Assembly: GCA_029339505.1 (NCBI GenBank)
Contig: JAQISU010000069.1
Coordinates: forward strand, 9,140,001-9,204,000
Source of the DNA: Unio delphinus
Lineage: Eukaryota > Mollusca > Bivalvia > Unionida > Unionidae
Length of the DNA stretch: 64,000 bases
Direction of reading: 5' to 3'
The position numbers were made by a program, and so were the translations under genes. The notes under the pieces were generated by a model. The model saw nothing but the letters and a program-made list of their open reading frames with translations. It did no database searches and was not told where the DNA came from. Below are positions 40,190 to 51,495 of the stretch, one piece after another (the first letter of the stretch is position 1; every line of letters starts with the position of its first letter).

Positions 40190-43100
40190 CTTGTCATGCC
40201 TAAGAAATTACACTAGTATTCCCTTACCAACTGGGAAATATTTAACTGCGCGACCCTAGGCCAGTCAATCCTCATAATTTCTGGCGTATCACGCTCATAT
40301 ACATACGCCCATTTTCCACTATGGACACATAAACGGTACCTACCAAGTTCCAACTTATTGATTCCATTATATAATTTACTGATTTCCAACCATAAATACT
40401 GCCATTTCAACCACAACACTTTTATACACTGCTGAATTTTAATATGGAATATATTACACCAGGGACAGTCTTTCGGCTTGTACTTTAATTCACTACTAAC
40501 AACCCCAGCATGGTTCAAATTCACTAACACTCGGCTCTGTGACGTTTGCTTCTACCAATTGGCTAACTATTTCGGGCTAGTAATTTCCATGGCACCGAAG
40601 ACTAAATACTCACACAAATAAATCTAAGAATTGCTTAAAAACAGGATGCTGTCAAATACACATACTCCAAATTTATTACAATTGTTTTTATAGCAAAATG
40701 TCAGGTTATCTGAAATATTTTGCAAACTAAACATATTGTGAAAAGAGGTAACAATTTTATCATATATTGTTTATGCTAAATGAGGTAGTAAATAATCACC
40801 GTTATAATTAGTAATTAAATAATAGTTTAGTTGAAAATGAGAGAAAGGATTTATATGAAATATTTGAAAGTCAAATTGATTTATTGCTTTTATTTCTTCC
40901 ATGATATTTACAATTTTTTCTACATATTGACATAGTGAATTAAACTTAATTTATTGATCAATTAATGAAAGTAATTTATGAAGTTAATAATTATTCATTA
41001 ATATGTTTGCTTGTCAGTAGATATAATTCAATTATGTAGCTAAAGATGTGATATTCTCAAAAAATTGTATGAGAATATGTGAATGAAAATTATATGAACA
41101 AAAGAGAACATATAAAAACTATTCCTTGGTTAATTGGTGTGTTTTGGTATGGACCAAAATGTTAAGTAACAAAACAATTTAACACAGTTGGATAAAAAGT
41201 ACAGTCTTGGGGTAAAAATGAAATAATTATACAAAATTACACAGGAAACGTTAGAAAGTAAAAAACAATGATGAAACCTTATGGCAACCAGTTTGCTAAA
41301 TATTATCTTTACATGGATGCATTGTGAACCTAAATGCTGGTGGGAATATTTACAGTAAATGTACCAATATAGATTACATAGGACAGAATACTGGGTGACA
41401 GCAGTCTCATAATGGCACAATGTCATGTTATACACACTTTGCTGCACCCATTAAAGCCATAAAGGAAAGGTTAATACTGCTCTATACTATAGATTTAGAT
41501 GCATTAAGATAGCATGGTCCCATCATGGTACACACTGCTTAGGCTAAACTCATTTGTAATATGGATGTAGACACAAATCATTTAGCAACAAATTCTTGAA
41601 AAGACAAACATGTCAGCAAATGTCTGAACATAGAAACATCATTCAGACGGGATAAGATACAATGTTGTAGTGACCTGTTTTGAAATGACTGAATTACTCA
41701 CTCTGTGATATTTACATACTTCAAATTTCATAATGCTACTTACAGTCAATAGTGATATCAAGCATGTAGCAAATATGGTTCAAAATACTCTGATGTGTGA
41801 AAGTTACAACGACCTATGGATTGTATTATATTATATGCTAATGTTCACAAGTATAGATAAAATAGGGCTTAAAGTATTTACCAGATAGCTAAAAAGACAA
41901 ACATTTCCAAAGCATGCAAACTAGTCAACAGTGACATATTTTTGGCATGATGGAGTTATACACTGTATTACTGAAGCTCATACTAAATTGTGTGTGCAGG
42001 TGCAATAGGGTCAATGGCATTGAGGGTGTAATGAACATATAGCTGAATATTCATATCTCTGAAGTATTAAACTTGGGTCACACTGATTTACTTTGGACAA
42101 GACTTAACTGTTTTCTTTGTAGTATATCCATATTACATAACTAGTTTATAAACAACTCACATGCCAAATGTCATGAGTGAGTGTGAAATAGAGTTCAGAA
42201 TAGTACGGGTGTAATAATCCCACAGCTGAAGCAAATAATGCAAATAGAGCATGAAAATAAAATCATGCTGACCTAATTTTAATGTTGGAATTGCTGGCTT
42301 GCTTGGATTCTAACTGAGATGCATCATTACACCAACTGTCACAAGACTAGATGTTACTGGGTCAAAGATATTGAGGGCATAATGAACCAATAACAAGGAA
42401 TCACATGTTGAGTCACTTTAGTATAATTTTACCTCTCACAATTTACTAAATACAGAATTCAGACTCTCACTACATCATCAATTGTACTTAAATGCCCAAA
42501 TGTTTACTTGGTAAATCAGTTGCATTCAGCATGTGTTTGTATCTGAGACATTAAATGTATCATCTTGATTTATTCTACCCACCTACCTATCTACACACCT
42601 ACCTATCTACCTATTGTTTAAAAAAAGAATGAATGTCATGATGTATATTATGACAGTACAATACACCACCATTTATTACCTTAGTATCTAACCCAAAGTG
42701 GTTCTTAAATAACTGTTTTTAAAGAGACTCTAAAGGTACATTGTACTTGGAACACAACAAATAGACAGAAGTAGTAGATGTAACACACTCTGAAACTGGA
42801 TCATGGTGATGTGTAACATTTTACTGTTAGTTCAAGTTTCATTTTGAGAATCCTGTGTTAGTTCAAGTTTCATTTTGATAATCCTGTTTTCCTTTCATTG
42901 CTAACAATTTGACATCTAACAAGGGTCATCATTATTAGCACCATCTCTAATTCAAATTTTACAGCCAACATCCCTTGGGAGGGCATGGTTAATTACACAT
43001 TTGAATAATCTACTCATGATGGGAAGGCAAACCTTTGATATTGCCCTAAGTGACATTTGCTTGCTGCTAACAGTCTCTTACAAGCCTTGTGATTCATGGG

Positions 43101-46100
43101 TCCATGGATGATTTTTCATTACTTGGATTTGGTTTAGCTGAACATTTCTAGATTATTTTTTTTTAATGTAACTTTATCTGCATGTCACAACAAACTCAGA
43201 TAATATTAATAGGACTTTTCTAAATCTTTATGATAAGGCAAAGCATACACAGTTATGTATGCACATGAAATTCACTATTCACTATAAATTTCACTTGCTA
43301 ACTTTTTTGTCAGCTGAAAGAGTAATTAAACAAACTAACTGAATCTTGATTGAACAGTATTTGAAATGACTGTTGATGTATACTTTAATAATTTTGACAC
43401 TAAAATTGTGAACAAATGTAAATTTGAAATGGGTCTGATAATGTTATGAACTATATGTTATAATCTACTTATCAAATTCATCACAGAATAGATTTAATAT
43501 TTACATGATAAAAACTGAAAGCATCCTGTATGGTAATTAGGCATTATGAAATTACCAGTAAAAGCGTGTGTAGTAATTAGATCAATTGGTTTAAAAAGTA
43601 CTTGAAAAGTGTGCACAATTTGTATTTTATCGTTACCTGTCAGAGAAATATATAGTATTATGTGTTTACACAAATGGTTGAATATCCACCTCATCACTGC
43701 CTTCAGTGCAATCGGTTGATAAATTTTGATTGCAGATAAATTATAAAATGAATTCCTTTTATGAATACGTGTGTGCCTTTTTTCCTTCTCAACTGCACCT
43801 GGTATAACAATGTGAACACCAAAATTTACATTAATACAGGTTTATGAAAACAATTAGGTTGAATTGTTTATATCATATAAGCACCATACTTTTATTACAG
43901 GGCACCTTACACATACATAAACACTACAAGGCCCAAAGCTCCTTCACATCTGGGAGTATAGGTTACTTTCTCTCCAGGTCAAAGTTCACAGTTTAATAAA
44001 ATATTAAAAAGTCCCTTTAAATAGTCAAGAGAGACATACAGTTGCCTCTGCACTGCATAGAAAATAGCATTAACATAATCGTGTTATTATCATTTGTGCT
44101 TCCTCCAAAGCTAAAGTGCAGCACATATATTTTTGTTGTCTAGCAGCATTTGTGTAAATTACAAGATTATTTTAACATTTTTTTCAGTTTTACCTATCAA
44201 TAAAAATATATCATTTCCAAGTTTTGAAAATTTCATTGAGCAGAAAGGGCTGTAACGGAAAAAAATCTAGAATAGTAAAACTATACTAATAAGATAATAT
44301 TTGATCGAATTTATTGTGATTACTATACAATGTGTGAGGACATTTCATCCATGATAATAACTTGATTGATGATTAGTTTTGTTATTATTCTCAGTGATAA
44401 TTTCCCAGATATATTCCTGAACTTAGTAATATTTATCTAAATTCATCATGAAGAACTCACAGCCAGGATCAGTTGATAATAAAGTTGATCCTATTTGCAA
44501 CTGACAAAAGTAGAGACAGTGTTTTATCGATTTAACTTAAGTCTTACAGACCAGAGTTGAAAAAACTGATTAATGAAGTTTGCAATTGATTCATTGGTGC
44601 AAAATTATAAACATATTGTAAACATTTAAACATCTAACATTATTGAAGTTTTATTATCATGGATTTGGCAAAGTCCTACAATGGTAACTGGACAAGTACC
44701 ACAAGTCATGAAAGCAAATGCCTTATTTTGAGCTATCTTGAATTGATAAGAGTTAACAGCTCTCTCCAGGCCATTATCTTGGTGTAAATTTTCTCTGATC
44801 ATGAAATAGGGTTAGCTCTTCCATGAAAGCCACCTGCTGGGCACCTAATAGCTTTGATAGAGGCAGTCAACAGACATTTAACAGTTAGTTCAGTCTGCAT
44901 AAGGTCAACGTTTTTGCTACCAGAGAAATTCAACTGATATTTCCAAAGGCTGAAGAGAAGGAAAGGACAACGATTTATGCAGAAAATTTCTGGAAATGAG
45001 TTCAAAAAAGGTGTGTATTGATTTAAAATTATTTTCTGCTGATTTTAGAGTTTAAAAATATAAAATATTAATAAGAGTACTTAGTTATATTATGTTAAAT
45101 TATCTACTAGTATTATTCACTTTTATTGAACTATTCCTTAAGTAATCAGATATATTCTTCGGTAAACAATAGCCCACATCTACTCAGAGAGCATACGCAG
45201 TATGAATTAGTATTAAATGTGGCATAGTTTTGTACATTTATCTTCTAAAATTGACTCAATGAGCATCTATTACATGTTATCAAATTTAAATGTAAAATTT
45301 TCTAAAGAAATGTTTATTGCATTACATGTGATAATGGATTTCAGACTAGTAGATTTACATATTTTGATTAGTGGATTCACTCCTAATTAAACCATTAGAT
45401 TTTTTTAATCTTCAAAAATGTGTTACAAGGTACTGAACAGTTTTGTTTTCTATATGTTCTCTCTGCTTAATATAATAAAACAGCAAGGTTTGAACATAAA
45501 TTAGATTCAGATTCAGATTAAAATGAAAAATGCTATAAAAAAGAGGGTTATTTATCTTACAGTTGACTGCAAAAATTTAAAAAATAATAAATTCAATACC
45601 ATTTTTAGTTTTCTTCACAAGATCACTGTCTGGTGACCACAAAAGACATTCATTTTGTCCAAACAAAAATCTGTTTGCTAAGATATTTCTCATGAAACAC
45701 TACAGCCAAATTTAAAAGGCATTTGTTCCACACAAAACCTGGTTTCAGAGAGACATATTTTCTGTTTGATATTTTGCAAGAATCAAATACATAATTTTGT
45801 TCAACTTCTCTTTTTTTAAATAAGGTCATGTTCAACTTGAAACTACCAGTTATAACAGCACCAGTGCATATTTCAAAACTATATGCTCTGACGAATCTTA
45901 CACTAAAACAATTACATGTATGTTGTATTGTAACAATGCAGAAACAAAGAGTTAATGTTTAAACTAAAATGTGCCAGTAACTTGTATTGGTATATATGAT
46001 GAGTGAATGAAAGTTTATATAATGTGTGCAAGAATTGGACACAGGAAGTAAAACGTATTAAAATTTAATCAAGACAAAGTTTCAAAATGTAACTTATATG

Positions 46101-47096
46101 TAAAGAGTCCCATATATTTATTCAAGAAAGAAATATTGAAAATATCATAGTTTGTATTGCTGTTGAAATAACTTTCAATTTTAATTATTATACGTTCACT
46201 TTTTTAAAAACAGCGTTTAGTCAGCTAGTTTAAAAAGTTGACTTAACAAGAATTAATGAAGATCTAATGTAAAGCCCTCTCTTTAATCTGACATGGAATC
46301 ATGATAACTATTATGCCATTTCTGTATAATGTAAGTTCATTGTTTCTGCAGGTATGCATTCCTTAACCTAATTCTGAGAGTGTTACATAAAACATTCACT
46401 TAGAGAATTCAGCACTAATTAAGGGTCTTACATACATGGATGAAAAAGTCCATAACATCTGTGTTCAAGGGCTAAAGCTACTGTAAAAATACCTATTTGA
46501 CTTAATTTTCACTCCTCAGGCCATAAGGTTAAGTAACTTTACATTTTTGACCTGTATAAACCTTCATCCTTCCATTCTTTAACAATTACATTTTTATCAC
46601 TCTATCATCCATATATTTGATTTAATTTTAAGTAAAGCACGGAATATGAGCTTATTTCTATATTTCAGACTAATTCAACACACACTATAATAAAAGCATA
46701 TTAATAAGGTGATCTTGCATGCAATTAGATGAGCTTCTTACCAATAATAAAGAAATATTTTGTAGTTTTTATAAAACTTGCAGTACAGGTTTATATGATG
46801 AAGATTTCAACAGTTTAGTAAGATTGATATCCATTCATAGTAATTATTTGATCTTGCATCTGACTGAACCAGTTATCACTCTAACGGTCATATTTGTACA
46901 TGTTTGTAAGTTTTATTAAACATGGAATATAAGCTTATATTACGAGATCTCAACTGAAGTGGCAACTAGTTGCACAAGTTTGTAACCACTTTATTTATGA
47001 TTTGATTTGATGAATATTGAGAAATGGGCTATCATCATGAAGATGTCAAGTGTATTTTATTAAGAACAAGGTCAAATTATATAGTAATGAAGTGAT
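40190..47096. other. AT-rich DNA without recognisable genes
   Basis: Contains a (CTAC/CTAT)n run near 42581-42612 and a 31-bp unit repeated twice (42826-42887, GTTAGTTCAAGTTTCATTTT and so on). The minus-strand frame at 40213-40530 ends in a donor-like GTAAGG but has no other support. Confidence 0.5.
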
Positions 47097-47305
47097 CTGG
47101 CTTCATGTCACAAATACATAGCTTAATGTCCCACCCAGTAACATTATTCTGACAAGAGGCCAACAAGTCCTAGCACTAACTTCTTAAGGCTGAGTGCCAG
47201 GCAGTAACATTTTTATAAGTCTTTGGCATAAGTCAGCTGGGGATCAAACCCACGACCTTCTACATCCAAGGTGGATGCTCTAACCACTAGGCCACCAAAG
47301 CAGTC
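47097..47305 (-). repeat. SINE copy, minus orientation, 3'-truncated
   Basis: Reverse complement of the SINE at 38999. Its head GACTGCTTTGGTGGCCTAGT lies at 47305. The B-box region and the CTGGGTGGGACATTA body are present, and the tail is missing below about 47097. Confidence 0.85.
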
Positions 47306-47967
47306 TACCAAAGACTTTTAAAAGTAATACAACATAGTAGATCAAGTTAAGAAAAGACTCTTGATTGTAAATTTTCCAACTAAATTGCAATGTAATTTGA
47401 ACATTATTTTTTTTAAAATATTAATTTCTTCTATTGTAACAGTAAAACAATCATTCAAAAGACTTGCTTAATTTAGTTTAGAAAACAAATAAATTTCATT
47501 TAAAACTACTGACCAAAATTTTTTAGGTATACACAACCCAACAAGCATCATATGGACATCAAGCTGACCATACAGACAGAAAAAAATATAAAGTTGGGAA
47601 ATGTACTCTAAGCAATCTTTCAAATCAGTCAGGTCTAGGAAGTTGCAACCACTGAAGGTACACTTGGAATATACTATGCAAAGTAATGTAAGGTGTCAGT
47701 TACATAGTTTAAACACCTGAGCACATCAGTGAATAATATTATACCTGGGACTTTGAACCTTCTTCTTCAAGAAGATTGCCATTAGCCATAACAAGATTTA
47801 CATTAAAAAAGATCTGTTATGCTAAAGTATATATTGTTTTCTAAACAAAGAAAAATTCCATAGGCATTGCTCTTTCAAATAAAGCAGAAAAGATATTTTC
47901 ATTTTACATTAAAATAAAACACCAATCTGGCGCTACAAATTATTCTGGTGTTTTTAATATGGATATA

Positions 47968-48145
47968 CAGTGAAACCTGTCTTGAATGACCACTGTGATG
48001 TGAGACCAACTGTCTTGAGAGACTATATTCTCAATGCACAAATTTAATGATTATATAGCATCATGACCTGTTATGACAGACCACTTGTCTTGAGAGACCA
48101 TAATTTTATGGCAGAAAGAGTGGTCTTTCAAGACAGGTTCTAGTG
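47968..48145. mobile_element. Mariner/Tc1-type MITE (178 bp)
   Basis: Terminal inverted repeats begin CAGTGAAACCTGTCTTGAAT at the left and CACTAGAACCTGTCTTGAAA (reverse complement) at the right. TA dinucleotides flank both ends, as expected for a mariner/Tc1 target duplication. An internal copy of the arm (ACCACTTGTCTTGAGAGACC) lies near 48082. No coding capacity. Confidence 0.7.
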
Positions 48146-48770
48146 TAATATTATTAAAATTTTTATGTACAATGTACATCATTTCAGTCATATGATAAAT
48201 ATAATAAATATTTTGTGTATTTAATCATTTTGTTTAAATATTTTGCTGTTCTCTTGATTTTATATGCATCTATCTTCCTATTGGTCTATCTCTCTTGTTA
48301 AATACTTGGTATAAAATTTAGGTTTTACAGTTTTTGCAAAACTTCTAGTATGATTATAGCCTCCCTACCAATGTCAATAATGAAAACTGTTGGTGTGATA
48401 AAAATGCACAGAAATAGTTATTTCATTTACTGATTTATAATTTCTAACCCAACTGTAACCAGGAATGCCCTACCACTGTCATTGTCTGTGGATTGTGCTT
48501 AATATACTTTCCTTGCTAACACTGTGTCATGTTATGTATACAATGTACTATGGGCGAGTCGATTTTCCTCTGACAGCAGAGCGACATAGTTCATCCTGTT
48601 TGGTAACTGCCAGATAATTCCACAAATTACCATAAGGTTGAGAGTTATAGCACATTGCACAATTGTACATAGAAATTAAACCACTAGTTAAATCCATGTG
48701 AAATGTAAATTTGTGGTTGTCGTTCTTTTCCATCATTTGACATTGTAGATATCAGAATTAGATTGACATA

Positions 48771-49035
48771 AGCAGCAGAGAGGGTGAATCCTACAACGTT
48801 TTCAGACAAAATTTTGATTGAATCATTAAAACGAGTCTTCCTACGATCTCATTTTAACCAAAAAAAATGTCTCAGGGGCAAACCCTACAACGTTTTTAGA
48901 CAAAAAATTTATTGAAATCTTAATGAGCTTTCCCTAAGAAATCTCATTTTAACTTAAAAAATGAAAACGGAGACTTTTACGATTTTTTAATTAATTTTGG
49001 TCGCAACGTCGTTGTCACTCACCCTCTCTGCTGCT
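48771..49035. repeat. Inverted-repeat block at the left border of unit 1
   Basis: Begins AGCAGCAGAGAGGGTGAATC and ends with the inverse (CACCCTCTCTGCTGCT). The right 36 bp (49000-49035) are identical to the right end of the block at 54649-54818. Inside, a segment of about 80 bp starting CTACAACGTTTT is imperfectly repeated (48791-48870 and 48885-48963). It could be the terminal repeat of the element or a small non-autonomous insertion. No target-site duplication is evident. Confidence 0.75.
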
Positions 49036-49077
49036 ACAGGTTAACAAAAATAATAAATGATTTAACCGAATATTTGA

Positions 49078-49716
49078 TCAAGTCCGATACGATATCGTGT
49101 CCGAGGATTTATTTATTGTTGCGAATCCGTGCGGTGTCGACTGAGCATGACTAAAGAAATCTCGAAATTGATTGAAGTCCATATCAGAACACCATGTCTG
49201 CCAAATATTTCTAAGAGTATGAGTATCAACTCCGTTGAATACAGAAAGAATATTGCAGTTATCTCTGATGACTTTTGGAACCTGAGTGTAGCGTTGAGTG
49301 ACATATATCACGTCAGTGTTTTTGTGACGCCCACGGGAAAATATTCTAGCAGGATTTTTTTGTTTATCTAACATTATATCGTCGTATACGACTAAATTGT
49401 TAATATCTCCATCAATATCATCAATGCTCGGTGCTTCATCGATATCGGTTATAAACTCAATAATACCCTCTCCGGATTTTTCTACCGCGCTGTCGTTAAA
49501 ATCTTTTAGCACTTCATAACATCGTTGATCATCTACGCTAGGGGCAATTAAATACAACTTATCCCACTTCATCCATCTCATTATTAAATTGAGTAACAAT
49601 TGCGTTTTACCGGATCCAGATGGCCCGATTATAATCATCCGGATAGAGTTTGGTAGCGCTGCATGATGCTTAACCGGTTCTCTTGTTTTAGTCGCTGAAA
49701 AATCAATTATATCCAT
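49078..49716 (-). CDS. A32/FtsK-HerA-like genome-packaging ATPase, unit 1 (C-terminal frameshift)
   Basis: P-loop ATPase of the type that pumps viral DNA into capsids. Walker A is GPSGSGKT near residue 32. Walker B is LVVYDDIML near residue 115, and a YVTQRY sensor-like stretch follows. I chose the Met at 49716 (MDIIDFSATK) because it aligns with the unit 2 start; an upstream Met at 49728 adds four residues. Start codons of this gene and the divergent zinc-ribbon gene are 17 bp apart in both units. Compared with unit 2, a frame change near 49107 replaces the last 17 or so residues, so the product ends SYRT. The nucleotide-binding core looks intact, but the tail is lost. Known role of the family: packaging motor. 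That it acts so here is inference. Confidence 0.8.
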   Translation of the reverse strand: MDIIDFSATKTREPVKHHAALPNSIRMIIIGPSGSGKTQLLLNLIMRWMKWDKLYLIAPSVDDQRCYEVLKDFNDSAVEKSGEGIIEFITDIDEAPSIDDIDGDINNLVVYDDIMLDKQKNPARIFSRGRHKNTDVIYVTQRYTQVPKVIRDNCNILSVFNGVDTHTLRNIWQTWCSDMDFNQFRDFFSHAQSTPHGFATINKSSDTISYRT

Positions 49717-49733
49717 ATCTCTATACATAAATT
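49717..49733. promoter_or_regulatory. 17-bp divergent start region, unit 1
   Basis: AT-rich 17 bp between the ATPase and zinc-ribbon start codons (ATCTCTATACATAAATT). Length is conserved in unit 2. Too short for a conventional TATA-to-start arrangement, so promoter elements must extend into one of the genes or the mRNAs have almost no leader. Confidence 0.4.
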
Positions 49734-50078
49734 ATGGATCTATATTGTATGAAGTGTAAAACGCGTACTGGCACAGATGACGTGACGACGATTACAACTA
49801 GGAATAACAGATCAGCACTAACTGGTAGATGTGCAACATGTGGTATTAAAAAGTTCAGATTTGTTTCTACAAAATCAAAGATTTTACAATCCGGAGATGT
49901 TTTTAAAAAAAACGAGGAGGTGATATCGCAGTTAAATTGGCAAAGCTCCCTGGAACCCCATGGGCAAAGTACCCCGGAGAAAAGCACCTTCCAGAATATA
50001 GCTACTGTGGACCGGGAACCAGACTTGATATCAGACTCAATGATCAAAATCAGTCCCGACCGTTTGAAGAACCAATAA
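49734..50078 (+). CDS. Zinc-ribbon protein, unit 1 (0-frame product)
   Basis: Starts at ATG 49734 (MDLYCMKCKTRTGT). Cysteines at residues 5, 8, 33 and 36 form a CxxC...CxxC zinc ribbon with the text NNRSALTGRCATCG and KKFRF. This pattern is like the small DUF5679-type ribbons of large eukaryotic DNA viruses; the match is from memory of the pattern. After residue 59 the 0 frame continues over the PLA2 region only as out-of-frame sequence to a stop at 50078. Unit 2 stops six codons after the same point. The biologically relevant product is therefore probably either the short ribbon or its -1 frameshift fusion to PLA2. Confidence 0.7.
   Translation: MDLYCMKCKTRTGTDDVTTITTRNNRSALTGRCATCGIKKFRFVSTKSKILQSGDVFKKNEEVISQLNWQSSLEPHGQSTPEKSTFQNIATVDREPDLISDSMIKISPDRLKNQ
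49907..49913 (+). promoter_or_regulatory. Candidate -1 ribosomal frameshift site (A AAA AAC), unit 1
   Basis: The canonical heptamer is in the correct phase with the zinc-ribbon frame (codons AAA at 49908 and AAC at 49911). A -1 slip enters the PLA2 frame at CGA 49913. The -1 frame has a TAA immediately before the heptamer (49904-49906) and no ATG afterwards until close to its end, so entry from the 0 frame is the simplest route. A GGAG/CTCC pairing downstream is possible in both units but was not folded. Confidence 0.6.
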
Positions 50079-50272
50079 ACGCCATTGATAAGGCCTGTCA
50101 CCTTCATGATGTTGCTTATGAAAGCAGCAATTTGCAACACAGGCATCTAGCAGATGTGAAATTAATTCATGCGTTAAATGCTATTCCTGATAAATCCTTC
50201 AAAGAAAAATTGGCTTCATTTTTGATAAAATCGGCTATGAAAAGTAAATTGATGTTAGGTGCCGGTTATTAA
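49913..50272 (+). CDS. Parvovirus-like phospholipase A2 domain in -1 frame, unit 1
   Basis: 120 codons, no AUG near the start. It reads LPGTPWAKYPGEKHLP, then the calcium loop YCGPGTRLD (residues about 28-36), then the catalytic helix DKACHLHDVAYES with the His-Asp pair (about residues 52-64). The rest is helical and basic and ends at TAA 50272. This is the secreted-type PLA2 active-site pattern found in the parvovirus VP1 unique region, where it opens the endosomal membrane during entry. Adintoviruses are also reported to carry PLA2 domains. The integrase ATG follows 4 bp later. It probably forms the C-terminal part of a zinc-ribbon-PLA2 fusion made by -1 frameshifting; a spliced route cannot be excluded. 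Confidence 0.75.
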   Translation, partial: RGGDIAVKLAKLPGTPWAKYPGEKHLPEYSYCGPGTRLDIRLNDQNQSRPFEEPINAIDKACHLHDVAYESSNLQHRHLADVKLIHALNAIPDKSFKEKLASFLIKSAMKSKLMLGAGY

Positions 50273-50276
50273 TAAT

Positions 50277-51221
50277 ATGGAATCAATTTATTATTCCCCA
50301 AGAGGATACTGGAGGGGTAAATCAGCAGTCCATAAACTCGCTAGCGCTGCAAAAGTGAAAAAAACCACTGCGGCTAATTGGTTATCCAAACAGGCACTAT
50401 GGCAAATTTATCTACCACCGCCTAAACAAATTCAATTCTCGCATTTTGATGTGACCGCTCCTAATGAAGTTCATCAGGCTGATATATTATTTCTGCCACA
50501 TGATCGTGGTTACAAATACGCGCTAACCGTAGTTGATATTGCAAGTCGATACAAAGAAGCAGAACCATTAAAAACAAAATCAGCCACTGAAGTCGCTTCT
50601 GCATTTGAGAGGATTTATCGAAGGGGTCCTCTGCACTGGCCAAATCTATTGCAGGTTGATCCTGGCAAGGAATTTCAGGGTGCAGTGTTATCTACAATGA
50701 AACATCATAATGTCACCATACGACGAGGGCATACTGCGCTACATCGTGATCAGGCCATTGTAGAACGATTTAATCGGACGATTGCTGAGCGGTTATTTGG
50801 ATATCATTACGCAAAAGAATTCATCCAAGAAAAAAGATCCCGTGAATGGGTTAAAAGATTACCATCTGTGATTACTGCACTGAATAACGAGATTACTAGA
50901 ACAATCAACATGAAACCTATCAACGCGATTAAAAAGAAGTCAATACCCGTACAACCACAAAAAGATTTCAAAGAACCAATTCTTCATAGTAATGTCACTG
51001 GTAGGTACTTATACGAACCAGGAGAGCTTGAAGGGGGTAGAAAAAGGGCAACTGATCCTATTTGGAGTGTTACTGCACACAAGATATCTAGTATAACACG
51101 ATCAACTGGTAGACCTCTAGTCCATAAACTGGATTCAACTGCCCCTCAACGGTGTTTTACACGCGAACAACTCCAAGTGATTCCTGACGATACTCAACTA
51201 CCACCAGAGGGTCTTAACTAG
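50277..51221 (+). CDS. Polinton-type retroviral-like integrase (rve), unit 1
   Basis: 314 residues from the ATG at 50277; an upstream GTG-started reading exists but lacks an AUG. The N-terminal region SPRGYWRGKSAVHKLAS and WLSKQALWQIYLPPP is typical of Maverick/Polinton integrases. The catalytic triad is Asp69 (HQADILF), Asp128 (QVDPGKEF) and Glu163 (AIVERFN). A C-terminal SH3/chromo-like part ends with KLDSTAPQRCFTREQLQVIP. No break is visible and all three acidic residues are present. Role: staggered cutting and strand transfer of the element's ends into host DNA. It overlaps the HNH frame of the opposite strand tail to tail by 8 bp. Confidence 0.9.
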   Translation: MESIYYSPRGYWRGKSAVHKLASAAKVKKTTAANWLSKQALWQIYLPPPKQIQFSHFDVTAPNEVHQADILFLPHDRGYKYALTVVDIASRYKEAEPLKTKSATEVASAFERIYRRGPLHWPNLLQVDPGKEFQGAVLSTMKHHNVTIRRGHTALHRDQAIVERFNRTIAERLFGYHYAKEFIQEKRSREWVKRLPSVITALNNEITRTINMKPINAIKKKSIPVQPQKDFKEPILHSNVTGRYLYEPGELEGGRKRATDPIWSVTAHKISSITRSTGRPLVHKLDSTAPQRCFTREQLQVIPDDTQLPPEGLN

Positions 51222-51495
51222 CGCCGTTGCGTCTATTGCACTCAAGACAAGTCAACATCACATTGTTTCTGACATGACCGAGACTGTTATTCTTTCTGTC
51301 TACGGTAAATTGGCGAGGATCCTTATTCGAATACTGCCAACGCATTATACAATTGCAACTCGCGCAGTGATTATTCTTTTGTTTTTTCAGCGCAATTATT
51401 AATTTAGCATCAATATCAAATTCTCGTTGTTTATTTTTTGTCCTGTTGTTTGTAACCGGAGAGTTTTTTATTAATGATGCTAACATCAATATCAC
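51214..51495 (-). CDS. HNH endonuclease domain, unit 1
   Basis: A C-terminal region reads CASCNCIMRW, then FTVDRKNNSLGHVRNNVMLT, then CLECNRRNG. This is the zinc-stabilised HNH pattern C-x2-C ... DR-x2-N-x2-GH-x3-N-V ... C-x2-C-N. In unit 1 there is an ATG at 51495, but it lies inside the end of the helicase frame (51431-51495 overlap). In unit 2 no ATG exists, so the domain may have been a C-terminal extension of the polymerase-helicase that lost frame in an A-run. HNH nucleases nick or cut DNA; a role in processing replicated or terminal DNA is only a guess. Confidence 0.6.
   Translation of the reverse strand: MILMLASLIKNSPVTNNRTKNKQREFDIDAKLIIALKKQKNNHCASCNCIMRWQYSNKDPRQFTVDRKNNSLGHVRNNVMLTCLECNRRNGAS

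Noticed and set aside
48548..48736. 62-codon minus-strand frame just left of the element
   Set aside because: It starts MMEKNDNHKFTFHMDL, but there is no splice, motif or codon support.
50259..50276. Upstream extension of the unit 1 integrase
   Set aside because: It would begin with GTG and overlaps the PLA2 stop; the first ATG (50277) matches the unit 2 start.
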